NCBI GenBank assembly: GCA_024234975.1 | Contig: JACKNH010000019.1 | Span: forward strand, 15,117 to 79,116 | Direction of reading: 5' to 3' | Length of the DNA: 64,000 nt | Origin: Gammaproteobacteria bacterium | GTDB taxonomy: Bacteria > Pseudomonadota > Gammaproteobacteria > Ga0077536 | Shown here: positions 34,211 through 41,832 of the stretch, piece after piece | Position numbering within the stretch: position 1 is the first letter of the stretch | Layout of the letters: every line of letters starts with the position of its first letter | Notes under the pieces: model-generated | Seen by the model: the letters and a program-made list of their open reading frames with translations, nothing else | What the model was told of the DNA's origin: nothing | Databases searched by the model: none | Translations under genes and position numbers: made by a program

Positions 34211-36001
34211 TCAGTAAACGCGTTTTTTCAAGGGAACGACATCGACATCATCGCTCAACGTGTACATATGCACGGGGCGATAATCAAAGCGCACGGTGTC
34301 GTTATCGTCCAACCAGACCAGTGTATGTTTCAACCAGTTGTCGTCATCGCGATCCGGGAAATCCTCGCGCGCATGCGCGCCTCGGCTTTCCTTGCGGTTA
34401 TGAGCGGACTCGATACTGACAATCGCATTGACCAGCAGGTTGTCCAGCTCCAGGGTTTCCAGCAGGTCGGTGTTCCACACCATGGAGCGGTCACTGACCT
34501 TGATGTCGTGGAACGCGGCGCGGACCTCGCGCAGCTTCTCGACGCCCTCAGCCATTGTTTCGCCGGTGCGGAAAACTGCTGCGTAGCTCTGCATGGTCCG
34601 CTGCATGGCCAGGCGCACCTTGGCGGTGGGCTGGCTGCCGTTGGCATTGCGCAGCTTGTCCAGTCGCGCAAGCGCTTTATCGTAAACATCTGCAGCCAGG
34701 CGCGGATGCGGCATATCCGGTTTGACCGTGGCGGCTGCGTGGTTGGCCGCGGCGCGACCGAAGACCACAAGATCGAGCAACGAGTTTGAGCCCAGGCGAT
34801 TGGCGCCGTGGACCGAGACGCTGGCCGCTTCTCCGATGGCCATCAGGCCGGGGGCCAGATCGTCGGTGTCACCGCTGTTCACGCGGCGTGCCTGCCCGAG
34901 GTAATTGGTCGGCACGCCGCCCATGTTGTAGTGAACCGTGGGCAGCACCGGGATCGGTTCCCTGGTCACATCGACACCGGCGAATATGCGGGCCGATTCG
35001 GCGATGCCCGGTAACCGCTCGTTGATGACCTCAGGACCCAGGTGTTCCAGATGCAGGTGGATATGATCCTGCAGCTCACCAACCCCGCGGCCTTCGCGGA
35101 TTTCCACCGTCATCGAGCGGGAAACGACGTCGCGCGAGGCGAGGTCCTTTGCATTGGGCGCGTAACGCTCCATGAAGCGCTCGCCCTTGGAATTGGTCAG
35201 ATAGCCGCCTTCACCGCGGCTGCCTTCGGTAATCAGGCAGCCCGCGCCATAGATGCCGGTCGGGTGGAACTGGATGAATTCCATGTCTTCGCACGGCAGG
35301 CCGGCGCGCAATGCCATGCCGGTGCCATCACCTGTGCAGGTGTGGGCGGAAGTACACGAGAAGTAGGCGCGACCATAGCCGCCGGTAGCCAGTACCGTCT
35401 GGTGGCCACGGAACGCGTGCAAGGTACCGTCGTCCAGCTTCCACGCCAATACGCCGCGGCAGACGCCATCGTTGTCGATGATGAGATCCAGCGCGAAATA
35501 TTCAATGAAGAACTGGGCGTTATGTTTCAGTGACTGCTGGTACAGCGTGTGCAGAATGGCGTGCCCGGTGCGATCCGCCGCGGCGCAGGTGCGCTGGGCG
35601 ATGCCCTGGCCGAAATGCGTGGTCATGCCACCGAACGGGCGCTGGTAGATACGGCCGTCTTCCAGGCGCGAAAACGGCACGCCGTAGTGTTCGAGTTCGA
35701 TGATGGCCGGAATGGCTTCCCGACACATGTATTCGATTGCGTCCTGGTCGCCGAGCCAGTCAGAGCCCTTGACGGTGTCGTACATGTGCCAGCGCCAGTC
35801 GTCTTCGCCCATGTTGCCCAACGCCGCGCTCATGCCACCCTGGGCGGCGACGGTGTGGCTGCGGGTCGGGAAGACCTTGGTGATACAGGCGGTGTTCAGG
35901 CCTTTCGCGGCCATGCCGAACGTTGCGCGCAGGCCCGCGCCACCGGCGCCGACCACAACGACGTCGTAGAGATGTTCTTGGATGGGATAGGACTCAGCCA
36001 T
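34211..36001 (-). CDS. sdhA: Succinate dehydrogenase flavoprotein subunit
   Basis: Catalytic subunit that oxidises succinate to fumarate with covalent FAD. 596 residues; dinucleotide-binding GAGGAG (18-23), covalent-FAD His49 in RSHTVAAQGG, substrate-site HPTGIYGAGCLITEGSRGEGG (arginine and His conserved), and GANRLGSNSLLDLVVFGR near 400. Its maturation should need SdhE, which is encoded downstream. Nine bases separate it from sdhD. Confidence 0.97.
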   Translation of the reverse strand: MAESYPIQEHLYDVVVVGAGGAGLRATFGMAAKGLNTACITKVFPTRSHTVAAQGGMSAALGNMGEDDWRWHMYDTVKGSDWLGDQDAIEYMCREAIPAIIELEHYGVPFSRLEDGRIYQRPFGGMTTHFGQGIAQRTCAAADRTGHAILHTLYQQSLKHNAQFFIEYFALDLIIDNDGVCRGVLAWKLDDGTLHAFRGHQTVLATGGYGRAYFSCTSAHTCTGDGTGMALRAGLPCEDMEFIQFHPTGIYGAGCLITEGSRGEGGYLTNSKGERFMERYAPNAKDLASRDVVSRSMTVEIREGRGVGELQDHIHLHLEHLGPEVINERLPGIAESARIFAGVDVTREPIPVLPTVHYNMGGVPTNYLGQARRVNSGDTDDLAPGLMAIGEAASVSVHGANRLGSNSLLDLVVFGRAAANHAAATVKPDMPHPRLAADVYDKALARLDKLRNANGSQPTAKVRLAMQRTMQSYAAVFRTGETMAEGVEKLREVRAAFHDIKVSDRSMVWNTDLLETLELDNLLVNAIVSIESAHNRKESRGAHAREDFPDRDDDNWLKHTLVWLDDNDTVRFDYRPVHMYTLSDDVDVVPLKKRVY

Positions 36002-36009
36002 GGGGCACC

Positions 36010-36387
36010 TTACGCCAGGGAAATCTTGAGAATGGACACGATTGCGATCAGCGCGAACAACACCGCGCCCAGGCGGACGGCAACCTGGGCAATGAGTTGC
36101 AGCGGGCGCGTATGCACGTAATCCTCGATGATGACCTGCAAGCCGAGTTGCAGGTGATAAAACGCGGCGATGACAAAACCCAGCAACAGGGCCGTCACCA
36201 GCGGTTGACTGATCCAGCCGACGACCTCCGCATGCCCGGCGTCAGCAAGACCGGCCAGCGAAAACACGACCCAGAGGGATAACGGCACCAGCGCCACGCC
36301 GGTCAGCCGCTGCACCCACCAGTGGTGCACGCCGGCCTTGGCCGAACCATGGCCGCGGGCGCGACCGAGCGGAGAACGCAGACTCAT
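36010..36387 (-). CDS. sdhD: Succinate dehydrogenase membrane anchor subunit SdhD
   Basis: 125 residues with three membrane helices (about 25-45, 58-80, 98-122). The candidate haem ligand H78 and the quinone-site D89-Y90 pair (HLQLGLQVIIEDYVH) are present. The ATG at 36387 shares a base with the sdhC stop (TGATG). The frame is open upstream within sdhC, but only this start gives an SdhD-like opening (HHWWVQRLTGVAL). Confidence 0.93.
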   Translation of the reverse strand: MSLRSPLGRARGHGSAKAGVHHWWVQRLTGVALVPLSLWVVFSLAGLADAGHAEVVGWISQPLVTALLLGFVIAAFYHLQLGLQVIIEDYVHTRPLQLIAQVAVRLGAVLFALIAIVSILKISLA

Positions 36388-36773
36388 CAGCTGGCTCCTC
36401 CCAACATCAGGTAGGCCTGAATGACCGTCAACACCAGGGCGCAGACGATGACAATGATGCCGGACTGCCGGGCCGTTGCCGGCGCAAAGCCGCGGCCACT
36501 GTCCCAGACCAGGTGGCGGATGCCGTTGCACAGGTGGTAGAAGAGAGCGAATGACCAGGCCAGCAGGAGCAGCTGACCCAGGCCTGAAGCGAGGAATTGG
36601 CGCGCGGATTCATAATAGCTGCCGCCGGTGGCCACTGCGGCCAGCCACCAGGTGACCAGCACCATGCTTGCAGCCAGCGCACCGCCGGTGGCCCGGTGGA
36701 CGATGGACATCACCATCGTCAATTCCCAACGATAAATCGAAATGTGCGGCGAAATTGGTCTTTGAATGGCCAT
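36387..36773 (-). CDS. sdhC: Succinate dehydrogenase cytochrome b556 subunit SdhC
   Basis: 128 residues; three transmembrane helices. The family signatures RPISPHISIYRW and SIVHRATG (quinone-site Ser/Arg) are at the N-terminus, and H80-LCNG-IRHLVWD carries the haem ligand region. AAGGATAACG precedes the ATG. Together with SdhD it anchors the complex and reduces ubiquinone. Confidence 0.95.
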   Translation of the reverse strand: MAIQRPISPHISIYRWELTMVMSIVHRATGGALAASMVLVTWWLAAVATGGSYYESARQFLASGLGQLLLLAWSFALFYHLCNGIRHLVWDSGRGFAPATARQSGIIVIVCALVLTVIQAYLMLGGAS

Positions 36774-36825
36774 CGTTATCCTTCAACCGACTTGAGCGAA
36801 ATCGTACCTGGGCGGCACGAGCGAA

Positions 36826-37008
36826 TCAGAAATCTATGCAGCGTCCATTGCGTTCCCAGTCGCCGTAGCGCGTGGGTTCCAGCCCTTTCGGCCCGCCGAG
36901 TTCCCGCGGTCTGGCTGTTTCCTGCGTTGGTTGGACCGGCGCTTTGTCATCGACGGTGGCTTGCTCCCCGTCGGTTGCCGAAGGCGTTGTACAATCCTCT
37001 TCCCGCAT
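36826..37008 (-). CDS. DUF1674 protein, SDHAF4-like succinate dehydrogenase assembly factor
   Basis: 60 residues from ATG 37008; longer upstream starts cross into the divergent gene. The C-terminal third is the DUF1674 hallmark: GGPKGLEPTRYGDWERNGRC followed by IDF. In mitochondria SDHAF4 (Sdh8) binds flavinylated SdhA and protects it before it joins SdhB. The N-terminal half is low complexity (Pro/Thr/Glu). It lies 52 bp upstream of sdhC on the same strand and is likely the first gene of the sdh transcript. Confidence 0.85.
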   Translation of the reverse strand: MREEDCTTPSATDGEQATVDDKAPVQPTQETARPRELGGPKGLEPTRYGDWERNGRCIDF

Positions 37009-37034
37009 GGACGTGGTATCAATCGTTATCCGGC

Positions 37035-37529
37035 ATGACAAGGACCGACATTCTACAACAAACTTCCCGTGGTGATGACCGGCATGGCGCGCTGGCCACC
37101 GCTTTGCGTGTCGATATCTCCGCATCCCGCATCCTGAGCACGATTCGCTGGCTGATGGTGGGCGCGACAGTCATCATCGTCGCCAGCCTGAGCGCACCGT
37201 TATGGATGAAGTCGGTCCTGATTCTGGGCATAGCGCTGGTCGCCTGGCCACGTTCGTCGCCACTGCCGCCGGTTTCCACGCTGCATTTGTCGGCCAATGC
37301 GCGTTGGCGGCTTGCTCTGGCCAATGGCGAGCTGCTCGGAGCGAGGTTGGTACCGCCGTCACTGGCATTGCCGTGGCTGATCATTCTGCGATTCAAGTGC
37401 GCACGTGGGTGCTGCAACGTGGTGCTGTTGCCCGATAGTTGTGCCCCGGTTGCAGCCCGCAGATTGCGGGTGAAACTCCGTCTGCTGCAATTCCCGCAGA
37501 CGCTGCCTGACGGGTCTGATGCCGCTTAG
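37035..37529 (+). CDS. YgfX/CptA-like small membrane protein
   Basis: 164 residues from ATG 37035. One or two hydrophobic helices (about 30-62), then a soluble part with LHLSANARWRLALANGELLGA and LIILRFKC, the pattern of YgfX (DUF1434). In E. coli ygfX is encoded next to sdhE (ygfY) and was reported as a toxin acting on FtsZ/MreB, although that pairing is disputed. Here it lies on the opposite strand at the head of the sdh operon, only 26 bp from the SDHAF4-like start. Assignment rests on pattern and location. Confidence 0.55.
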   Translation: MTRTDILQQTSRGDDRHGALATALRVDISASRILSTIRWLMVGATVIIVASLSAPLWMKSVLILGIALVAWPRSSPLPPVSTLHLSANARWRLALANGELLGARLVPPSLALPWLIILRFKCARGCCNVVLLPDSCAPVAARRLRVKLRLLQFPQTLPDGSDAA

Positions 37530-38323
37530 GCGTCGCGCCAGGTCAGCCAGAACTTGCGGAGCGGAGTCAGCGAGGTCCTTTCGCTGAGGAAGCGCGGCTG
37601 GTCATGGCTGGCGGCCGCGAGTGTTGCCGCGGCCAATTTCGCCCGATTGCGGAGAAGCCGTGTTGTGGAACCCGATGCCGGCCATTGATCCAGCATCTGC
37701 CGCAGTTGGTTTACGCGGACTGTGGCCAGCGTCTGCAGTGCGCGCTCGGCGGCCACCCTGTCCTCATGCGTTGCGAGATCCAGCGGATGGACCCCTGCCG
37801 GGCAGGCGTCCAACGGGACCGGCGAAATGCCCGCCCGTAAATGGCGATGGATATCGAGCAGACCGTAGGCGAGTTCGGTTGCGGCGACGGTGTCCGCCAG
37901 CGGCATCAATGATTCAGTTGCGCCCGCCAGGTGCAGGTGAACCCGGCAGTAATGCGCGAACGCCTCGCTGGTCGCAGCCTGCAAGGCCGCTTCCGTGGCA
38001 ATTGCCGCGGCGCCAAGCCGGGCTTGCTGAAATTCGACCAGCGGCCGCAGGGCGCTGGCATCTGATGCGGCGCCGGCCGCGTGCATGGCCAGCGTGATGG
38101 GGTGCCTGGGCTGGCCTGCGGCGGTACGCGCGAGCTCATCGGCCCACCATGCGAGCTTGATGCGCGCTACGCCCGGGTCACTGGTGGTCAACGGAATCTC
38201 GCTCAATACATGCCGGCAGGCCTCCACGGCCGCGATGGCCGGTCGCTGCGCAGCCGGGGTGAAACGCACTGCGTAGTAGAGGTCGGAGCCGGGGTCGGGC
38301 GCGTAGTCGCCGAGTTGCGTCAT
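37526..38323 (-). CDS. Squalene/phytoene synthase family protein, NDUFAF6-like, motif-poor
   Basis: 265 residues with the all-helical squalene/phytoene synthase pattern: YYAVRFTPAAQRPAIAAV, IKLAWWADEL, AYGLLDIHRHLRAG and the LPLRKFWLTWR-like end. Both Asp-rich diphosphate motifs (DxxxD) seen in catalytic members are missing: the first region reads AVEACRHVLSEIP. This resembles the NDUFAF6 branch, linked in mitochondria to complex I assembly, more than a working terpene synthase. It lies 20 bp after the phosphatase gene and overlaps the convergent YgfX-like stop by four bases. Confidence 0.72.
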   Translation of the reverse strand: MTQLGDYAPDPGSDLYYAVRFTPAAQRPAIAAVEACRHVLSEIPLTTSDPGVARIKLAWWADELARTAAGQPRHPITLAMHAAGAASDASALRPLVEFQQARLGAAAIATEAALQAATSEAFAHYCRVHLHLAGATESLMPLADTVAATELAYGLLDIHRHLRAGISPVPLDACPAGVHPLDLATHEDRVAAERALQTLATVRVNQLRQMLDQWPASGSTTRLLRNRAKLAAATLAAASHDQPRFLSERTSLTPLRKFWLTWRDA

Positions 38324-38343
38324 CGTTGGTCAGGTCGCGTGCG

Positions 38344-39021
38344 TCACACCAGCCAGGTGAGCAGGTCTTGCGGGCGGTCGATAGTCACGTCTGCCTGCCA
38401 GGCATGCGGATCGTCGTCAGGTTTAAGGTAGCCGAACAGTGCAGCCACCGTTGCCATACCGGCGGCGCGACCCGCCTGAATATCGCGCTCGGCGTCGCCG
38501 ACGTAAACGCATTGATGGGCAGCGACCCGGGTCTGGTCCGCGGCCATGTGCAAGGGATCGGGGAAGGGTTTGCTGCGGGCGGCGGAATCACCGCTGATGA
38601 CACAACTCGCGCGCCGGTCCAGGCCAAGTGCCGCGACGATAGGCCCGGTGAAACGGCTGGCCTTGTTGGTGACGATGCCCCACGGGATGCGGTGGCGGTC
38701 GAGTGCATCAAGCACCTGCTCCATGCCGTCGAACACTTGCGTGTCCACGCACAGTCCCTGTTCATAGGCTTCCAGCACACGCAGGCGGAGCGAGGCGAAA
38801 CGCGCGTCATCCGGGCCGATGTCGTAGCCGATACGCAGCAGGCCGGGAACACCATGGGATACGAATCCACGGACCCGGGCCAGCGGCATGGCCGGAAGAC
38901 CGTCGGCGATACGGACGGTGTTCAGCGCTCTTGCCAGGTCCGGCGCCGTGTCGAGCAGGGTGCCATCGAGATCGAAAAATACCGCGGCCGCGGACCGCAG
39001 GGAAATCTGCGTCTGCGTCAT
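38344..39021 (-). CDS. mupP: HAD phosphatase: MupP (MurNAc-6-phosphate phosphatase) or phosphoglycolate phosphatase
   Basis: 225 residues from ATG 39021, overlapping the ubiG stop (ATGA). HAD motifs: FFDLDGTLLDT (nucleophile and acid Asp), VTNKASRF, a lysine in KPFPDPLHM, and VGDAERDIQAGRAAG. In Pseudomonas the gene next to ubiG encodes MupP, which dephosphorylates MurNAc-6-P in murein recycling, and it is often annotated gph. Position favours MupP; sequence alone cannot exclude phosphoglycolate phosphatase. A longer start at 39069 would add 16 residues inside ubiG. Confidence 0.75.
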   Translation of the reverse strand: MTQTQISLRSAAAVFFDLDGTLLDTAPDLARALNTVRIADGLPAMPLARVRGFVSHGVPGLLRIGYDIGPDDARFASLRLRVLEAYEQGLCVDTQVFDGMEQVLDALDRHRIPWGIVTNKASRFTGPIVAALGLDRRASCVISGDSAARSKPFPDPLHMAADQTRVAAHQCVYVGDAERDIQAGRAAGMATVAALFGYLKPDDDPHAWQADVTIDRPQDLLTWLV

Positions 39022-39719
39022 TGCGGCTTGTTGGCGCACGCCAGGTAGTTGACTGCGGGCGAAGGACACAAGGTGGCGCGATGGGTAAACGGGTTGTAAC
39101 GCATACCGGTGACGTCGCTTGGCGTGAGCCCGGCCGCACGCATCATCCTGGCAAGTTCGGCCGGACGGATGAATCGTGCGTAGTCATGGGTTCCCCGGGG
39201 CAGCAGACGCATCACGTACTCGGCGCCGACCACCGCCATGCCGTAGGCCAACGCCGTGCGGTTGATGGTGGAGACGAACAATATTCCACCCGGGCGCAGC
39301 AGGCTGGCGCAGGTGGCAATCAATGCGCCAGGGTCGGGAACGTGCTCCAGCAATTCCATGCAGGTGATGATGTCAAAGCGGGCCTCGTGACTGCCCGGCA
39401 AATCGTCCGCGGTACAGTTGCGATAATCGATTTCGAGGCCGCCCATGCGGGCATGCATACGGGCGGTCTCGATCAGCTCGTGGCTGCCATCCACAGCGGT
39501 GACGTGGGCGCCGGCGCGGGCCAGCGACTCGCTGAGAATGCCGCCGCCACAGCCGACGTCGAGCACCTGCCGATCCGTCAGTTCGCTGCGGCGGGTGACA
39601 TAGGCAAAACGTGCAGGGTTGATGTCGTGTAATGGGCGTCCGGGACCTTCCGGGTCCCACCACGCACCGGCCAGGCTATCGAATTTCGCGATTTCTTCGG
39701 CGTCGAGGTTGCCGCTCAT
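39018..39719 (-). CDS. ubiG: Bifunctional ubiquinone O-methyltransferase UbiG
   Basis: SAM-dependent enzyme doing both O-methylations of ubiquinone synthesis. 233 residues: the N-terminal NLDAEEIAKFDSLAGAWWDPEG signature, with the membrane-binding Trp pair, is intact in spirit (FDSLAGAWWDPEGP). SAM motif I is VLDVGCGGGILSE, motif II DIITCMELLEHVPDP, and the lipid-binding insertion plus FIRPAELARMMRAAG follow. Nine bases separate it from the small membrane protein upstream. Confidence 0.95.
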   Translation of the reverse strand: MSGNLDAEEIAKFDSLAGAWWDPEGPGRPLHDINPARFAYVTRRSELTDRQVLDVGCGGGILSESLARAGAHVTAVDGSHELIETARMHARMGGLEIDYRNCTADDLPGSHEARFDIITCMELLEHVPDPGALIATCASLLRPGGILFVSTINRTALAYGMAVVGAEYVMRLLPRGTHDYARFIRPAELARMMRAAGLTPSDVTGMRYNPFTHRATLCPSPAVNYLACANKPQ

Positions 39720-39728
39720 GAGGGTGTT

Positions 39729-40046
39729 TCATACCTGAAGCAGAATCCAGATGCCGATCGTACCAATGATCGCGGCCAATGCGGCAACTGCCCAGCCACG
39801 TTTACGGCGCATGCGCCGCCGTGCGCTCAGCAAGCCCGCGGGCACGGGCATTTCCATGGTGTCCGGAAATACATCGGCAATGGTCGCGGTGGCCGGTGGC
39901 GGGGCAGCGATATACGGTGTCAGGGGCAAGCGATGGAATTCGATGTCATCCAGCAACGCCTTGCGGGTCGCGTGATACTCCACCTGGGTCAGATGGCCTG
40001 CCGCATAGTCCTCGGCGAGCGTGCGGAGGCAGCGGCGCGGTTCCAT
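39729..40046 (-). CDS. Small tail-anchored membrane protein, unknown
   Basis: 105 residues, not recognised. The N-terminal third is helical (AEDYAAGHLTQVEYHATRK, resembling a short-helix oligomerisation segment found in some bacterial signalling proteins), the middle is Pro-rich, and a very basic stretch (RRRMRRKRG) precedes one C-terminal transmembrane helix (about 86-104). The topology suggests a cytoplasmic body held by a C-terminal anchor. The start overlaps the PP2C stop (TGATG), so it is coupled to the phosphatase. Confidence 0.7.
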   Translation of the reverse strand: MEPRRCLRTLAEDYAAGHLTQVEYHATRKALLDDIEFHRLPLTPYIAAPPPATATIADVFPDTMEMPVPAGLLSARRRMRRKRGWAVAALAAIIGTIGIWILLQV

Positions 40047-40825
40047 CAGGCGCGCACTTCGCGGGGCGCATCGCCGCCATCGAGTTCATGAACATCGACC
40101 ACCACGACGGTGACGTTGTCGCTGGCGCCGCCCGCCAGAGTCGCCTGGATCATCGCATCGGCGGCGTCGCCGGGCGTGCTGTCGAGCAGCATGTTCCGCA
40201 CCTGTTCCGGCGTCACGTGACGTTCCAGGCCGTCAGAGCACAGCAGGAATCGGTCACCCGGCGCCAGTTGCTGGATATCCATGTCCAGAAACAGCGGCAC
40301 ATCGATGCCCACGGCGCGGGTAAGCATATGCGATGCGGGATGGGCGTGTGCTTCCTCGCGCGTGATGAGACCAAGCTGCACGTATCGTTCAACCTCTGAA
40401 TGGTCGGTCGTCAACTGCTGCAACAGGCCACCGCGCAGACGGTAAATCCTGCTGTCGCCTGCCCACATCATGACGGCGTGATCGCCGTGCAAGGCCAGCG
40501 CGACCACGGTAGACCCCACTGTCTGCCGTTCCAGCATACCGAATTCGATCAAGGCTTCGTTGGCATTCACCAGCGCTGCTTCGACGGCTTCCACCAAAGC
40601 GCTCAGGGTTGGCTGCAACGGAACCAGAGCAAGGTGCTCGACAATCGTCCGGCTGGCGTGTGCGCCGGCCGCGTGTCCGCCCATGCCATCGGCGACCGCC
40701 CAGACGCCGATCTCGGGGCGCTCCAGGCAGGCATCTTCATTTTCCCGCCGAATGCGGCCGACGTCGCTGCGGGCGGCCGAGACGCATTCGAAAATTCGGG
40801 TGGCGGCGGGGGCGGTCAGGCTCAT
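40046..40825 (-). CDS. PP2C-type serine/threonine protein phosphatase
   Basis: 259 residues, Mn/Mg-dependent phosphatase of the Stp/PrpC/PppA type. Motifs: SDVGRIRRENEDA (metal Asp near the N-terminus), VADGMGGHAAG, LLCSDGLERHV and the last metal Asp in GGASDNVTVVVVD. No membrane segment. The gene overlaps the cyclase-FHA gene (ATGA) upstream and the tail-anchored protein downstream. A Hanks-type kinase would be the expected antagonist, but none lies in the window. Confidence 0.9.
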   Translation of the reverse strand: MSLTAPAATRIFECVSAARSDVGRIRRENEDACLERPEIGVWAVADGMGGHAAGAHASRTIVEHLALVPLQPTLSALVEAVEAALVNANEALIEFGMLERQTVGSTVVALALHGDHAVMMWAGDSRIYRLRGGLLQQLTTDHSEVERYVQLGLITREEAHAHPASHMLTRAVGIDVPLFLDMDIQQLAPGDRFLLCSDGLERHVTPEQVRNMLLDSTPGDAADAMIQATLAGGASDNVTVVVVDVHELDGGDAPREVRA

Positions 40826-41727
40826 GCGCTGCGCTCAATAGTAAAGGAGACGACCTCGTGCGGTTGGTCGCGGAAGGATTTGCCCAGGCTGATTCGACCG
40901 CCTTCCGCCAGCGGCACCTCCTCGCGCCGGACAAAGGTTTCGCGGCCGTTGAAATCTATATAGGTGCCGTTGGTACTTTGATCGATGAGAAAAAATCTTC
41001 CACGTCGGCACTCGATGCGAACGTGGTGGCGGGAAGCCAGTGGTTCGGGCACCGTGAAATCCGCCTGGCTGCTGCGGCCGAGTATGACCTGGGAATGCAT
41101 GACGTCGACTTTAATGGTATCGCCCCGATACGTCAGTAAAAGATTGTCATTGCCCTGAGGCTGCGCGACGACACCGGTCGACATCCGCGTGACTTCGTTC
41201 TGCTGCCATATGAGCTCATAGATCTCCATCAGCTCCTTCTTGCCTTTGACCTGCGCGGTATCGATGCAGCGGGTCGAGGCGCGGAGTATGCGCGGCATGC
41301 GGTTCACCGTCTCGCGGGTGGTGATGATCTGGTCGGCCTTGGCCAGGCTGGTCATACGCGCCGCGACGTTGACCGCGTCACCGAATACATCGCCGTTGTC
41401 ACACAATGTCGGACCACAATGAAAACCGATGCGCAGCCGCATCCGGCCAGACGGCGGCGCAAGGCGTAATCGGCGATCCTCCTGCACGGCCTCGTGCAAC
41501 TCGCAGGCTGCCGTTGCGGCGCTGGAAACGGTATCGAAGGTACAGAGAATTTCGTCGCCAATGGTCTTGATGACCTGGCCGTTGTTGCGCTCCACCACAG
41601 CGCTCATCAACTCGATCGCGTCGGCCACCTTGGCCCGCGCGGCGCTGTCGCCGAGTAGCTCATAAAGATGCGTGCTGCCGCTGATATCGGCGAACATGAT
41701 CACTAGTTCTGCGGGATCAGGTGCCAT
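40822..41727 (-). CDS. Class III adenylate cyclase fused to an FHA domain
   Basis: 301 residues from ATG 41727; the frame is open upstream, but only as noise opposite the PpiC gene. The cyclase domain (about 5-175) has both metal Asp (D14 in FADISGST, D58 in TIGDE), substrate residues typical of adenylate cyclases (K54 and D117) and the transition-state pair N120/R124 (NVAARM). The FHA domain (about 195-290) has GRS (217-219), SRH (232-234) and NGT (253-255), so it should bind phosphothreonine. No membrane helix. Likely a cyclase recruited or controlled by a phosphorylated partner; PP2C is next to it. Confidence 0.9.
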   Translation of the reverse strand: MAPDPAELVIMFADISGSTHLYELLGDSAARAKVADAIELMSAVVERNNGQVIKTIGDEILCTFDTVSSAATAACELHEAVQEDRRLRLAPPSGRMRLRIGFHCGPTLCDNGDVFGDAVNVAARMTSLAKADQIITTRETVNRMPRILRASTRCIDTAQVKGKKELMEIYELIWQQNEVTRMSTGVVAQPQGNDNLLLTYRGDTIKVDVMHSQVILGRSSQADFTVPEPLASRHHVRIECRRGRFFLIDQSTNGTYIDFNGRETFVRREEVPLAEGGRISLGKSFRDQPHEVVSFTIERSA

Positions 41728-41770
41728 GGGATGTGAAGCGCCGACAAGGCCTGGAACGATGGGACGATAT

Positions 41771-41804
41771 TCGAAGTATCGCCCCGATATCACTATACTT
41801 GAAG
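41771..41804. promoter_or_regulatory. Candidate overlapping divergent promoters (PpiC + / cyclase operon -)
   Basis: For +, TATACT (41794-41799) has a weak TCGAAG 17 bp upstream (41771-41776). For -, reading the opposite strand, TTCAAG (41804-41799) and GATACT are also 17 bp apart. Repeats AAGTAT/ATACTT flank the centre. Because the two overlap, use of one promoter may exclude the other. Confidence 0.4.
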
Positions 41805-41832
41805 CCCTTTCGTCCAACTCGAGGTGGCTTGC

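Noticed and set aside
36597..37034. Upstream extension of the YgfX-like frame through sdhC and the SDHAF4-like gene
   Set aside because: Antisense to sdhC and to the conserved DUF1674 protein; ATG 37035 is the sensible start.
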